37,230 nt of DNA, from the NCBI GenBank assembly GCA_017427545.1, contig JAFRSO010000059.1, positions 1 to 37,230 of the forward strand. The letters run 5' to 3'. The first letter of the stretch is position 1. Every line of letters begins with the position of its first letter. Origin of the DNA: Selenomonadaceae bacterium (GTDB lineage Bacteria > Bacillota > Negativicutes > Selenomonadales > Selenomonadaceae). This document shows, in pieces, positions 8,601 through 15,842 of this stretch. Both the position numbers and the translations under genes were made by a program. The notes below the pieces were generated by a model that made no database searches, was not told the DNA's origin, and worked only from the letters and a program-made list of their open reading frames with translations.

Positions 8601-9326
8601 CTAATCTATGATTCGGAAAAATTCTTTAATACGCGGGTCTTGAATTCTCTTGAATTTGTCGGGCGTATCGACGGCTATCAATTCACCGTCATAAACCATT
8701 GCAATCCTGTCGGCAATTCGGCAAGCACTAACCATGTCATGCGTCACGACAATACTTGTAACCTTCAAGGCTCGTTGCGTCTCAATAATCAGCTCGTCAA
8801 TTTTATTCGTCATAATCGGATCAAGCCCGCTGCTCGGCTCGTCGTAAAAAATAATTTCCGGCCCGAAGGCAATGGCTCTTGCAAGTGAAACGCGCTTTTT
8901 CATGCCGCCGGAAAGTTCATTGGGCATACGATTTTCCACGCCCTCAAGCCCGACTTGATGAAGTTTTTCGCGGACGATTGATTGAATTTTTTCCTTGCTG
9001 AAATCGGTATGTTCAATCAGCCCGAAGGCAACGTTATCGGCGACTGTCATTGAATCGAACAGCGCGGAATATTGAAATACCATTCCCATTCGCAATCGAA
9101 CGCGCATCATATCTTTTTCACCCATGCGGGAAATTTCATCGTCGCCAATCCAAATTTCGCCGCTCGTCGGTTGAATCAAACCAATCATCAAGCGCAAAAG
9201 TGTCGACTTGCCGGAACCTGAGCCGCCGATAATCGCAAGCGTCTCACCGTCAGCAATTTCAAGATTTATATTTTTCAGCGCGACCTTTGCACCAAATTTT
9301 TTTGTGACATTAATAATTTTAATCAT
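8601..9326 (-). CDS. mlaF: MlaF-type ABC transporter ATPase
   Basis: 241 residues, full length for MlaF/Ttg2A. It supplies the ATP hydrolysis that drives lipid transport through MlaE. Visible motifs: Walker A GGSGSGKST (about residues 34-42), a Q-loop in 'MVFQYSALFDSMTV', the signature LSGGMKKR, Walker B 'IIFYDEPSSGLDP' and the switch His in 'VVTHDM'. The 'FQYSALFDSMTVADNVAF' stretch is typical of the MlaF subfamily. ATG 9326 follows AGGTGAACG. It lies between mlaE and mlaD in the same operon, separated from mlaD by the hairpin element. Confidence 0.95.
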   Translation of the reverse strand: MIKIINVTKKFGAKVALKNINLEIADGETLAIIGGSGSGKSTLLRLMIGLIQPTSGEIWIGDDEISRMGEKDMMRVRLRMGMVFQYSALFDSMTVADNVAFGLIEHTDFSKEKIQSIVREKLHQVGLEGVENRMPNELSGGMKKRVSLARAIAFGPEIIFYDEPSSGLDPIMTNKIDELIIETQRALKVTSIVVTHDMVSACRIADRIAMVYDGELIAVDTPDKFKRIQDPRIKEFFRIID

Positions 9327-9341
9327 CGTTCACCTGTTTTA

Positions 9342-9402
9342 GCTGTTAGCGGCTAGCTGCTAGCTGTTAGCTGTTAGAAAAATCCTTAAAGCTCAAAACT
9401 AA
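9342..9402. repeat. TTAGCTG heptamer array between mlaE and mlaF
   Basis: Tandem TTAGCTG/CTAGCTG units with 7-bp period fill much of the short mlaE-mlaF gap. Confidence 0.75.
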
Positions 9403-9406
9403 TCAT

Positions 9407-10180
9407 TCACCTGTAGATAATGAAAGTCAACAGCGCGTTCAAGATAAAAATTACGATAATCGACGTGACGACAGTTTTAGTCGTGGCCTTGCCGACACCT
9501 TCCGCGCCGTCGGGACAATTCAAGCCGTAATAGCAGCCCAATACCGCAATGACGTTGCCGAAGAAAATCGCCTTAATCATTCCGCCCGTCAAGTCGTAAA
9601 GATGCGCGAAACTTCTAATCGAGTTCACGAAGAGATACGAACTTATGCCGGAATAATGCGTGGCTACAACCCAACCTCCCGCAACGCCGATAATGTCGCC
9701 AAAAACCGTGAGGATAGGTACAACTATCATGCAGGCAATCATTCGCGGGACGATTAAATAATTTACGGGGCTGACGGACATAACTCGCAGGGCGTCAATT
9801 TGTTCGGTGACTTTCATTGTGCTGATTTCTGCAGTTATCGCCGCGCCGACACGTCCCGCACAAACTACGCCGACTAAGACCGGCCCCAGCTCCCTGCCAA
9901 TAGCGATTGCAATTACTCCGCCGACCGTCGATTGTGCTCCGAATCGAATAAATTCATGCGCCGTTTGCAATGTGAAAACCACGCCCGTAAACAGCAAAGT
10001 CAGCGAAACAATCATCAGTGAATCAACGCCGAGGTGAGACATTTGCGCGATTATGTGACCGATTCGCGGCTTGCGGGTAACTTGTTTCATTGTTTCGACG
10101 TAAAGCAAAATTATCGTGCCAAATTCCTCAAAGCGTCTTATCACAAAGCCGCCAATCATCTCAAAAAATTTCGTCAGCAA
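9407..10180 (-). CDS. mlaE: MlaE-type lipid transport permease
   Basis: 257 residues with the hydrophobic profile of MlaE/YrbE permeases (about five to six membrane segments). Conserved family features seen: 'GGVIAIAIGRELGPVLVGVVCAGRVGAAITAEISTMKVTEQIDAL' (split here across the central region) and 'YGLNCPDGAEGVGKATTKTVV' near the C-terminus. The start is TTG at 10180, with GGGAGG (10188-10193) 7 nt upstream; no better ATG exists nearby. First gene of the leftward envelope operon, immediately behind the extended -10 promoter. Confidence 0.95.
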   Translation of the reverse strand: MLTKFFEMIGGFVIRRFEEFGTIILLYVETMKQVTRKPRIGHIIAQMSHLGVDSLMIVSLTLLFTGVVFTLQTAHEFIRFGAQSTVGGVIAIAIGRELGPVLVGVVCAGRVGAAITAEISTMKVTEQIDALRVMSVSPVNYLIVPRMIACMIVVPILTVFGDIIGVAGGWVVATHYSGISSYLFVNSIRSFAHLYDLTGGMIKAIFFGNVIAVLGCYYGLNCPDGAEGVGKATTKTVVTSIIVIFILNALLTFIIYR

Positions 10181-10204
10181 TATGCCGCCTCCCTTCGGGC
10201 AAGT

Positions 10205-10213
10205 ATTATAACA
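10205..10213 (-). promoter_or_regulatory. extended -10 promoter for the mlaE-tamB operon
   Basis: The minus strand reads TGTTATAAT, a perfect extended -10 (TGnTATAAT). No good -35 lies 17 nt upstream (best TTCATA at 18 nt), as is usual for extended -10 promoters. It would give a leader of about 17 nt before the TTG start of mlaE. Confidence 0.65.
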
Positions 10214-10261
10214 TAAAATTTCTTAAGATATGAATAGTCACTGAAAAAATTTTTTGGAAAT

Positions 10262-10290
10262 TTGACAGCGGCGGCTCAATCATTTAAAAT
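10262..10290 (+). promoter_or_regulatory. sigma-A promoter for the lytic transglycosylase gene
   Basis: TTGACA (10262-10267), 17-bp spacer, TAAAAT (10285-10290). It is followed by GGAGG at 10308-10312, 7 nt before ATG 10320. It is divergent from the mlaE promoter. Confidence 0.75.
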
Positions 10291-10319
10291 TCATTTAGAA
10301 TCGGCGCGGAGGTGAATTG

Positions 10320-10952
10320 ATGATTAAAAAATTTTTGGCAATCTGCGCAGTTGTGGTCGCAGTATATTTTTTGATAAGCGTACCGACGGTTCAGAAAAAA
10401 TTTTTATATCCGTTCCCCTATCGCTCAACAGTCGAAAATTATTCGGCGCGTTGGAAGGTCGACAAATTTTTGGCAATAGCCGTGATGAAAGTCGAAAGCA
10501 ATTTTTCCGAAGCGGCACAATCTCAAAGCGGGGCGGTCGGACTTATGCAAATCATGCCGGAGACTGCAGCTTGGATAGCGTATCAACTTGGCGAGCAGCC
10601 CAAAGAAATTGCCGCTGACATAAAAAATCTTCACGACCCTGAAACGAATATTCGATACGGAACGTGGTATCTTGCCGAACTTGAAAGCGAATTTAAAGGC
10701 AACGATGTTTTGGCATTGGCGGCGTATAATGCGGGGCGCGGCAATGTTCATGAGTGGATTGAAAAAAATAATTGGGACGAAAATTTTTCCGATATCGACA
10801 AAATCCCTTACGCCGAAACTCGCGACTATGTTAAGCGCGTCCTCCACTGCCGGGAAAAATACGCGAAACTTTACAGCACGAATGATTTTGTTTCGACGCC
10901 GATAGCCTTGCATGAATTGCGCTTTGCCCGCTTGAAAAATTTAACGCTGTGA
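10320..10952 (+). CDS. lytic murein transglycosylase (SLT domain)
   Basis: 210 residues. The SLT domain cleaves the MurNAc-GlcNAc bond of peptidoglycan, forming 1,6-anhydro ends. Seen here: an N-terminal signal anchor (residues about 4-22), catalytic Glu59 in 'AVMKVESNFSEAA', the family motif 'SGAVGLMQIMPETA', 'DPETNIRYGTWYL' and 'ALAAYNAGRGNV'. These match the catalytic domain of Slt70-type enzymes; the long superhelical domain of Slt70 is absent, as in many Firmicute homologues. An in-frame TTG directly precedes ATG 10320; the ribosome site spacing favours the ATG. It has its own promoter and is divergent from the envelope operon. Confidence 0.92.
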   Translation: MIKKFLAICAVVVAVYFLISVPTVQKKFLYPFPYRSTVENYSARWKVDKFLAIAVMKVESNFSEAAQSQSGAVGLMQIMPETAAWIAYQLGEQPKEIAADIKNLHDPETNIRYGTWYLAELESEFKGNDVLALAAYNAGRGNVHEWIEKNNWDENFSDIDKIPYAETRDYVKRVLHCREKYAKLYSTNDFVSTPIALHELRFARLKNLTL

Positions 10953-10968
10953 AACGGGGTATTGAAAT

Positions 10969-11241
10969 TTGAATATCAAACGGAGACTTCAACGGAAAAG
11001 TAAATATTGGAACAAGGGCGAACTTATCGAGGAGATTATTGAGCCGACGATTAATGAGAACGGTGACGAGGTTGTTGAGCTTGAGACGAAAGACGGTGGC
11101 AAGAAAAAAGTTTCCGTCGCTTATCTCGTCGCGCAAGCTTTTATTCCAAATCCCGACAACTTACCCTATGTTCGCCACAAGGACGGTAACAAACTCAACA
11201 ATCACGCTGACAATCTTGAATGGTCGGACACTGAGGAGTAA
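10969..11241 (+). CDS. small HNH-endonuclease-like protein, probably a remnant
   Basis: 90 residues from a TTG start. The C-terminal half, 'VAYLVAQAFIPNPDN' followed by 'VRHKDGNKLNNHADNLEW', matches the HNH_3 homing-nuclease core and closely resembles the same region of the HNH proteins at 26562-27233 and 31085-31897. The NUMOD4 domain and C-terminal HTH of those relatives are missing, and the Asn-His pair at the HNH core reads 'RH' here, so activity is doubtful. It starts 16 nt after the transglycosylase stop, with only a weak ribosome site (GGGG). It could be a decayed mobile nuclease or a short stand-alone form. Confidence 0.6.
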   Translation: MNIKRRLQRKSKYWNKGELIEEIIEPTINENGDEVVELETKDGGKKKVSVAYLVAQAFIPNPDNLPYVRHKDGNKLNNHADNLEWSDTEE

Positions 11242-11246
11242 GAGAC

Positions 11247-11280
11247 AAGTTTTAAACTCCTAACTTCACACTCCTAACTG
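11247..11280. repeat. short AACTCCT-type heptamer repeat
   Basis: Degenerate AACTCCT/AACTTCA units lie just before the terminator at 11285. Confidence 0.5.
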
Positions 11281-11284
11281 AAAA

Positions 11285-11313
11285 AGCCCCTCCGAAGTTG
11301 GAAGGGCTTTTTC
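11285..11313. terminator. bidirectional terminator
   Basis: A 9-bp stem with one mismatch (AGCCCCTCC at 11285-11293, GGAAGGGCT at 11300-11308) is followed by a T run on the plus strand and preceded by an A run that serves as a T tail on the minus strand. It can end both the HNH remnant transcript and the convergent dehydrogenase gene. Confidence 0.85.
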
Positions 11314-11341
11314 TATGCAAGAAAAATTTTGTCGTCAGAAA

Positions 11342-12310
11342 TTATTTGATGCCTGCGCCGTCAAGAGCACTGCGGACGGATTTTGCAGCCGCGTACATCT
11401 TTTCTTGTTCTTCGTCAGTGAGAGCAATTTCAAAGACGCGCATAAGACCATCTGCGCAAACCATACGAGGCATCGAAAGTGCAACGTCGGTAATGCCGTA
11501 TTCGCCGTTCATGGGAGCCGAGCAGGGCAGAATCGTGTGTTCATCGTAAAGGACGGATTTAACGAAACGAACAGCCGCCATTGCAACGCCGGTATTGGTG
11601 TAGCCTTTGCGGTTGATAACGTCGTAGGCAACCTGAATGAGTTCTTGCTCAACAGCTTTTTTGTCGAGAGGTTCGGTGTGACGGAAATATTCGTCGAGTT
11701 TTTCAAGCGGGAAGCCTGCGCAACCGGTGGTTGACCAAGCGACAAATGCAGCGTTGCCGTGTTCGCCGAGGACGTAGCCGTTGATGTTCTTCGGGTCGAC
11801 TTCGTATTTGTTGGCGAGAATGCGGCGGAAGCGATAAGTTTCAAGCATGGTGCCCGTGCCCATGATCAAGTTGGTCGGATAGCCGATTTCTTGAGCAATT
11901 TTGGTGACAACATAAGTGGCAACGTCAAGCGGGTTGGTGATGAGGATGATGACGGCCTCTTTGGTATGTTCGGCGATTGCGCGGAAGACCGAGTTCATGA
12001 TTTTTGCGTTAGTGCCGGCGAGTTTAAGGCGGTCGGGAGTTTCGCCGGGACGAATCGACGGACCTGCACAGATAATGACGATGTTGGCACCTTTGCAGAC
12101 GCTGTAGTCACTCGTGGCGCGGAATTTGATATTGGTGCTGTAGACGCAAGCGGTTGCGTGGCTGGAGTCGGTAGCCTCGCCCCATGCCTTGTCCTGATTG
12201 AGATCGATTAAACAAATTTCCGAAGCAAGTTGGAAGTCGGCGAGTTTGTTGACGACTGCCGAGCCGACGTTAGAAGTTCCGACGACAACAATTTTCCTGC
12301 GGTTACCCAT
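11342..12310 (-). CDS. L-lactate/malate dehydrogenase family protein
   Basis: 322 residues. NAD-dependent 2-hydroxyacid dehydrogenase that interconverts a 2-oxoacid and its L-hydroxyacid. Seen here: the Rossmann turn 'VVVGTSNVGSAVV', 'ITNPLDVATYVV', substrate-binding Arg in 'LETYRFRRIL', and catalytic His in 'VLGEHGNAAF'. The specificity loop reads 'AGPSIRPGETPDRL': the residue that is Gln in typical LDH and Arg in MDH aligns with Ile, so lactate versus malate cannot be assigned. An in-frame TTG at 12328 would overlap the ribosome site; ATG 12310 is 8 nt after GGGAGG and is preferred. Divergent from codY. Confidence 0.88.
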   Translation of the reverse strand: MGNRRKIVVVGTSNVGSAVVNKLADFQLASEICLIDLNQDKAWGEATDSSHATACVYSTNIKFRATSDYSVCKGANIVIICAGPSIRPGETPDRLKLAGTNAKIMNSVFRAIAEHTKEAVIILITNPLDVATYVVTKIAQEIGYPTNLIMGTGTMLETYRFRRILANKYEVDPKNINGYVLGEHGNAAFVAWSTTGCAGFPLEKLDEYFRHTEPLDKKAVEQELIQVAYDVINRKGYTNTGVAMAAVRFVKSVLYDEHTILPCSAPMNGEYGITDVALSMPRMVCADGLMRVFEIALTDEEQEKMYAAAKSVRSALDGAGIK

Positions 12311-12432
12311 TTGGCATTCCTCCCTCAAAATAAAACCAATCTTCGCGGAGCTTAAAGCTCTGTTTGCGAAAAAGTTTACAACTTTTACTTTCCGCCGTCA
12401 AGCCGCCCGCATGAAAAATTCTGAAAACTCAA

Positions 12433-12463
12433 TTGACATTATGAAATTTCGTGTTAGTATAAA
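12433..12463 (+). promoter_or_regulatory. probable sigma-A promoter of codY
   Basis: TTGACA (12433-12438), followed by either TAGTAT (16-bp spacer) or TATAAA (12458-12463, 19-bp spacer). It is followed by a small GGAACTA heptamer pair (about 12491-12505) and AAGGAG before ATG 12529. Confidence 0.6.
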
Positions 12464-12528
12464 CGTAGGATATTGAGCAAAGATAAATTCAGGAACTAGG
12501 AACTAGTCCTCAAAAAGGAGAGTTATAT

Positions 12529-13284
12529 ATGACGACGCTTTTGGAGAAAACACGGAAAATTAATAAGCTGCTCCAGCGTTCCGAAAATGTGGAGTATGAC
12601 GGGATTTCCAGAGTCCTCAGCAACGTCCTTGACGGCAACATCTATATTGTCGGCAAGAAGGGCGAGCTTTATGGTTACGCAATCAACGAAGATGAGGAGA
12701 CTGGTATTGATGAGGACGTTCTCAAGGGCAAAATTCCCACGCCTTACGTCAAGTGGCTCAACCAATTCGACGAGACGCAAGTCAATCCCAAGAAATACGC
12801 CGATGAAGACGGCAGCTCACCCATAAGCGGCAAAAATTTTACAATCGTCCCGATTTACGGTGTCGGCCGCAGGATTGCCACGCTGATTATCTCTCGCCGT
12901 AAAAAGAGTTTCACGGACGACGATTTACTTTTGTCCGAATATGGCGCGACGGTCGTCGGCATGGAAATTTTGCGTGATCGCACAGAGAAAATTGAGCTTG
13001 AAGCTCGCAAGAAAGCAACCGTTCAAATTGCGCTGGCGACTTTGAGTTATTCGGAGGCGGAAGCGGCAGTTAACATTTTGAGCGAACTTGAAGGCTCGGA
13101 AGGACTGCTCGTCGCCTCGAAAATTGCTGACCGCGTCGGTATCACTCGTTCCGTCATCGTCAACGCCCTGCGCAAGTTTGAATCGGCCGGCGTCATCGAA
13201 TCCAAATCCCTCGGCATGAAGGGCACTTACATTAAAATCAAAAACGAATATCTTATGGACGAAGTTCAAAAACTCCGCAGATGA
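12529..13284 (+). CDS. codY: GTP-sensing global transcriptional repressor CodY
   Basis: 251 residues, close to the 259 of Bacillus CodY. CodY responds to GTP and branched-chain amino acids through an N-terminal GAF domain and represses nutrient-limitation genes. Seen here: the N-terminal 'LLEKTRKINKLLQ' and GAF region (about 1-155), a linker helix, and the C-terminal winged helix (about 185-251) with 'ASKIADRVGITRSVIVNALR' and 'ESKSLGMKGTYIK', nearly invariant in CodY. Strong ribosome site AAGGAG, 8-9 nt before ATG. Single-gene unit between a probable promoter and a bidirectional terminator, divergent from the dehydrogenase gene. Confidence 0.96.
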   Translation: MTTLLEKTRKINKLLQRSENVEYDGISRVLSNVLDGNIYIVGKKGELYGYAINEDEETGIDEDVLKGKIPTPYVKWLNQFDETQVNPKKYADEDGSSPISGKNFTIVPIYGVGRRIATLIISRRKKSFTDDDLLLSEYGATVVGMEILRDRTEKIELEARKKATVQIALATLSYSEAEAAVNILSELEGSEGLLVASKIADRVGITRSVIVNALRKFESAGVIESKSLGMKGTYIKIKNEYLMDEVQKLRR

Positions 13285-13303
13285 ATTCTTTGGCATAAAA
13301 AGA

Positions 13304-13346
13304 AAATCCCCGTCACTCACTCACGAGCGGCGGGGAATTTTTTTTC
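13304..13346. terminator. bidirectional terminator between codY and mscL
   Basis: Stem CCCCGTC (13307-13313) with GGCGGGG (13329-13335), one G-T wobble. It has eight Ts on the plus side and an A-rich flank on the other, so it serves codY and the convergent mscL. A short TTAGCTG/TTAGTGA-type heptamer stretch (13347-13375) follows. Confidence 0.88.
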
Positions 13347-13376
13347 TAATCACTAACCACTAACAGCTAGAAGTTA
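13347..13376. repeat. short heptamer array 3' of mscL
   Basis: CTAATCA/CTAACCA/CTAACAG units lie between the terminator and the mscL stop codon. Confidence 0.6.
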
Positions 13377-13811
13377 TTTTCCTTTGATGTCGGAGGCGCA
13401 ATGCGGACATTTGGTAGCGTCGTCGGCAACAACTTCACGACAATACGGGCACTTGCGCGGATCAGGCGGTGGAGGAGGCGGTGCCGGCATAAATCTATTT
13501 ACTTGTTTTATGAGGATAAAAATGGCCGTAGCCACAATCAAGAAATCGAGGCACGTGTTCAAGAATGCGCCGTAAGCGATAATCGGTGCACCTGCTTCCT
13601 TGGCAGCGGCAAATGATTCGTATTCAACACCCGACAAATTGATGTAAAAATTCGAGAAATCGACTTTGCCGAGCAAAAGCCCCAACGGAGGCATTAGTAT
13701 ATCGGACGTGAACGAGGAAACGATTTTGCCGAACGCCGCGCCAATTACGACACCGACGGCGAGATCTAAAACGTTCCCGCGAAGAATAAATTTTTTCCAT
13801 TCGTCTAACAA
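13374..13811 (-). CDS. mscL: large-conductance mechanosensitive channel MscL with zinc-ribbon tail
   Basis: 145 residues. MscL opens under membrane tension to release solutes during hypo-osmotic shock. Seen here: the N-terminal 'FILRGNVLDLAVGVVIGAAF' first membrane segment with its conserved RGNV start, 'DILMPPLGLL', a periplasmic loop, and the second segment 'FLIVATAIFILIKQVNRF'. After it comes a poly-Pro stretch and a CPYC...CPHC zinc-ribbon (about 120-140) in place of the usual charged C-terminal helix bundle. TTG start at 13811 with GGAG 9 nt upstream. Convergent with codY across a shared terminator. Confidence 0.95.
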   Translation of the reverse strand: MLDEWKKFILRGNVLDLAVGVVIGAAFGKIVSSFTSDILMPPLGLLLGKVDFSNFYINLSGVEYESFAAAKEAGAPIIAYGAFLNTCLDFLIVATAIFILIKQVNRFMPAPPPPPPDPRKCPYCREVVADDATKCPHCASDIKGK

Positions 13812-13828
13812 GATTACTCACTCCTTGA

Positions 13829-13858
13829 TTGACAAAAATTTAGCCCCTCTGCTAAAAT
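13829..13858 (+). promoter_or_regulatory. sigma-A promoter of the GIY-YIG endonuclease gene
   Basis: TTGACA (13829-13834), 18-bp spacer, TAAAAT (13853-13858). It lies directly upstream of the mscL start, on the opposite strand. Confidence 0.7.
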
Positions 13859-13902
13859 GTGCTTGTTACCAAACAAACAAACCGCAGAAGGGAGACACTA
13901 AC

Positions 13903-14799
13903 GTGTTGAATGATAACAAAACAAATCCTGAAAGTCAAACGGTTCAATTTTCTGTTTACGTGCTCTGGTGCCGCGTCACCGGAAAATTTTACGTCGGCGT
14001 CACACATCGCAAAGTTGAAACTCGCATTCGTCAGCATAAGCACAGTGGGCGGCAATTTATCGGTCGCGAAATCCAGCGCATTGGATGGGAAAGCAACTGG
14101 GACTATTGGGTCGTCGAGGAGAGCGTTCCGTCTGAGCTGATTAGCGAGCGCGAGCGATACTGGATAAAATTCTTCGATTCGCGCTACCCTGACGGTTATA
14201 ACAAAACGAGTGGCGGGATAAAACATTTCAAGCACAATGAAGAAGTCAAGGACAAAATTAAAAATAAATTGACTGGCATCAAACGTGCACCCTTTACTGA
14301 CGAACACAAAGCAAATATTTCCAAATCTTTAAGCGGCGAAAAAAACCCAAGGTATGGAAAGCATCACACACCGGAAACAAAAGAAACAATTCGTCAAGCA
14401 AATCTCGGTAGAAAACACACAGAGGAAGAAAAAGCTAAAATGCGCGAAGCTGATCGTGGCAGAAAAAGTTCTATGAAAGGCAAACGTCATACGGAAGAAT
14501 CCAAAGCTAAAATGCGTCAAGCACATCTTGGCAACAGCTCACGTAAAGGTATTCCGTGTTCCGAGGAAACGAAAGCCAAAATCCGCGAAAAAGCTCTTGC
14601 AAAAAATATGAACGGCGAAAACAATCCTTTTTACGGTAAAAAACACACAGAGGAAACGAAAGCCCTAATGCGCGAGAAAGTCCTTGCCAGACACGCCGCG
14701 AAAAGAGCCGCCAAAGCCGTCGCTGAAGAAAATCTTGCCGCTGCCAATTCGACGCCGACAAGCCTATCGACTCTACTTGACGCAGTAATATTTCAATAG
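13903..14799 (+). CDS. GIY-YIG homing-type endonuclease with NUMOD3 repeats
   Basis: 298 residues from GTG 13903, with GAAGGGAGA about 8 nt upstream; reading upstream into the mscL region is open but not supported. GIY-YIG proteins of this type are free-standing or intron-borne homing nucleases. Seen here: an N-terminal GIY-YIG-like domain (about 12-100) with 'YVLWCRVTGKFYVGVTHRKV', catalytic-type Arg in 'RIRQHKHSG', and Glu in 'ISERERYWI'. Several NUMOD3 DNA-binding motifs then repeat in the form 'GRKHTEEEKAKMREA' (about 120-270). There is no intron around it. Its last 27 nt overlap the end of the convergent dehydrogenase gene. Confidence 0.88.
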   Translation: MLNDNKTNPESQTVQFSVYVLWCRVTGKFYVGVTHRKVETRIRQHKHSGRQFIGREIQRIGWESNWDYWVVEESVPSELISERERYWIKFFDSRYPDGYNKTSGGIKHFKHNEEVKDKIKNKLTGIKRAPFTDEHKANISKSLSGEKNPRYGKHHTPETKETIRQANLGRKHTEEEKAKMREADRGRKSSMKGKRHTEESKAKMRQAHLGNSSRKGIPCSEETKAKIREKALAKNMNGENNPFYGKKHTEETKALMREKVLARHAAKRAAKAVAEENLAAANSTPTSLSTLLDAVIFQ

Positions 14800-15648
14800 G
14801 GCTTGCGTGCCTAAGTCGCCGTCGCCCGCCTCCTCAAGCTTACGAACCTCGTGCAACACCATCGCCAACACGGGCAACGACGCGCCGTAAGCCGTGGCAG
14901 TCTCCGTGCCGATAGCTAAATCCTTCAAAAAGTGTTTCAACATAAATCCGGGGTTAAAATCACCGTCAAGACCTTTTCGAGCCACGCCCGTCATTTGAAA
15001 ACTGCCGGCAGCACCCGTCGCTATCGCCGAATAAACTTTTTCCACGTCAAGCCCCGACGCCTTGGCATAGGCAAAAGCTTCACACACTCCCGCCAAAGTT
15101 CCGGCAATGGCAATTTGGTTGCAAGCCTTAGTTTTTTGACCGGCACCGGCTGAACCTTCGTAGACGATATTTTTTCCCATCGCCGCGAAGACCGGTTGCA
15201 ACGCTTGAAAATCTCCCTCCTCGCCGCCGACCAAAATCGTCAACGTGGCATTTTTTGCACCGACATCACCGCCCGTAACAGGCGCGTCGACTGCGTGAAG
15301 ATTTTTCTTCAGAGCCGCCGCAAAAATTTTTTCGGCAAGAATCGGTGACGAAGTTGTCATGTCGACGAGATAAGCTCCCGCCTTTGCAGAGTCGACAATC
15401 CCGCCTGCGCCCAAATAAATTTCTTCAACGTCTTTGGGATAGCCGACGATTGTAATTACAACGTCTTGCCCCGACGCACATTCGCCGACCGTTGAGCACC
15501 ATTTTGCCCCGCGATCAATCAAACCTTGAGCCTTGGATTTCGTGCGATTGTAAACACTCAACTCAAAGCCCGCGTCCATCAAATGCCCCGCCATAGCCGC
15601 GCCCATTATGCCCGTCCCGACGAAGCCGATTTTCTTCAAAGCAGACAT
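14773..15648 (-). CDS. NAD(P)-dependent 3-hydroxyisobutyrate dehydrogenase family (tartronate semialdehyde reductase-like)
   Basis: 291 residues. Beta-hydroxyacid dehydrogenases reduce or oxidise short 3-hydroxyacids such as 3-hydroxyisobutyrate or glycerate/tartronate semialdehyde. Seen here: the Rossmann motif 'IGFVGTGIMGAAMAGHLM' at the N-terminus, the substrate motif 'DAPVTGGDVGAKNATL', and catalytic Lys in 'GAGQKTKACNQI', then the helical C-terminal domain. An in-frame GTG at 15669 exists, but ATG 15648 is about 8 nt after AAGGTGA and starts at the usual family position. Convergent with the GIY-YIG gene with a 27-nt overlap and no terminator between. Confidence 0.9.
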   Translation of the reverse strand: MSALKKIGFVGTGIMGAAMAGHLMDAGFELSVYNRTKSKAQGLIDRGAKWCSTVGECASGQDVVITIVGYPKDVEEIYLGAGGIVDSAKAGAYLVDMTTSSPILAEKIFAAALKKNLHAVDAPVTGGDVGAKNATLTILVGGEEGDFQALQPVFAAMGKNIVYEGSAGAGQKTKACNQIAIAGTLAGVCEAFAYAKASGLDVEKVYSAIATGAAGSFQMTGVARKGLDGDFNPGFMLKHFLKDLAIGTETATAYGASLPVLAMVLHEVRKLEEAGDGDLGTQALLKYYCVK

Positions 15649-15713
15649 TTCTAAATCACCTTCTTTCACGCGGCGAAGTATATCACGTTGTTTTCAGCTT
15701 TTCAATAGGATTA

Positions 15714-15742
15714 TTGACAGGAAATGAATCAACTTGTAAAAT
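15714..15742 (+). promoter_or_regulatory. sigma-A promoter of the pyrH operon
   Basis: TTGACA (15714-15719), 17-bp spacer, TAAAAT (15737-15742). About 100 nt of leader carrying heptamer repeats follows before pyrH. Confidence 0.75.
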
Positions 15743-15751
15743 TGGCGGCAG

Positions 15752-15828
15752 ATTAGCTGCTAGCTGCCAGCTGTTAGCTGTTGGAAATTTCTATTCAGCT
15801 AATTGCTAACAGCTAAAAGCTAAAGAGG
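15752..15828. repeat. inverted TTAGCTG heptamer arrays in the pyrH leader
   Basis: TTAGCTG-type units run in one orientation (about 15755-15783), followed by reverse-complement CTAACAG/CTAAAAG units (about 15800-15826). The transcript could fold into a long hairpin just before the AGGAGG ribosome site of pyrH. Confidence 0.8.
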
Positions 15829-15842
15829 AGGCGGTTGGCTTT

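Noticed and set aside
13666..13902. N-terminal extension of the GIY-YIG protein into the mscL region
   Set aside because: The frame is open only by chance antisense to mscL; GTG 13903 has a ribosome site and promoter and begins the domain at a normal distance.
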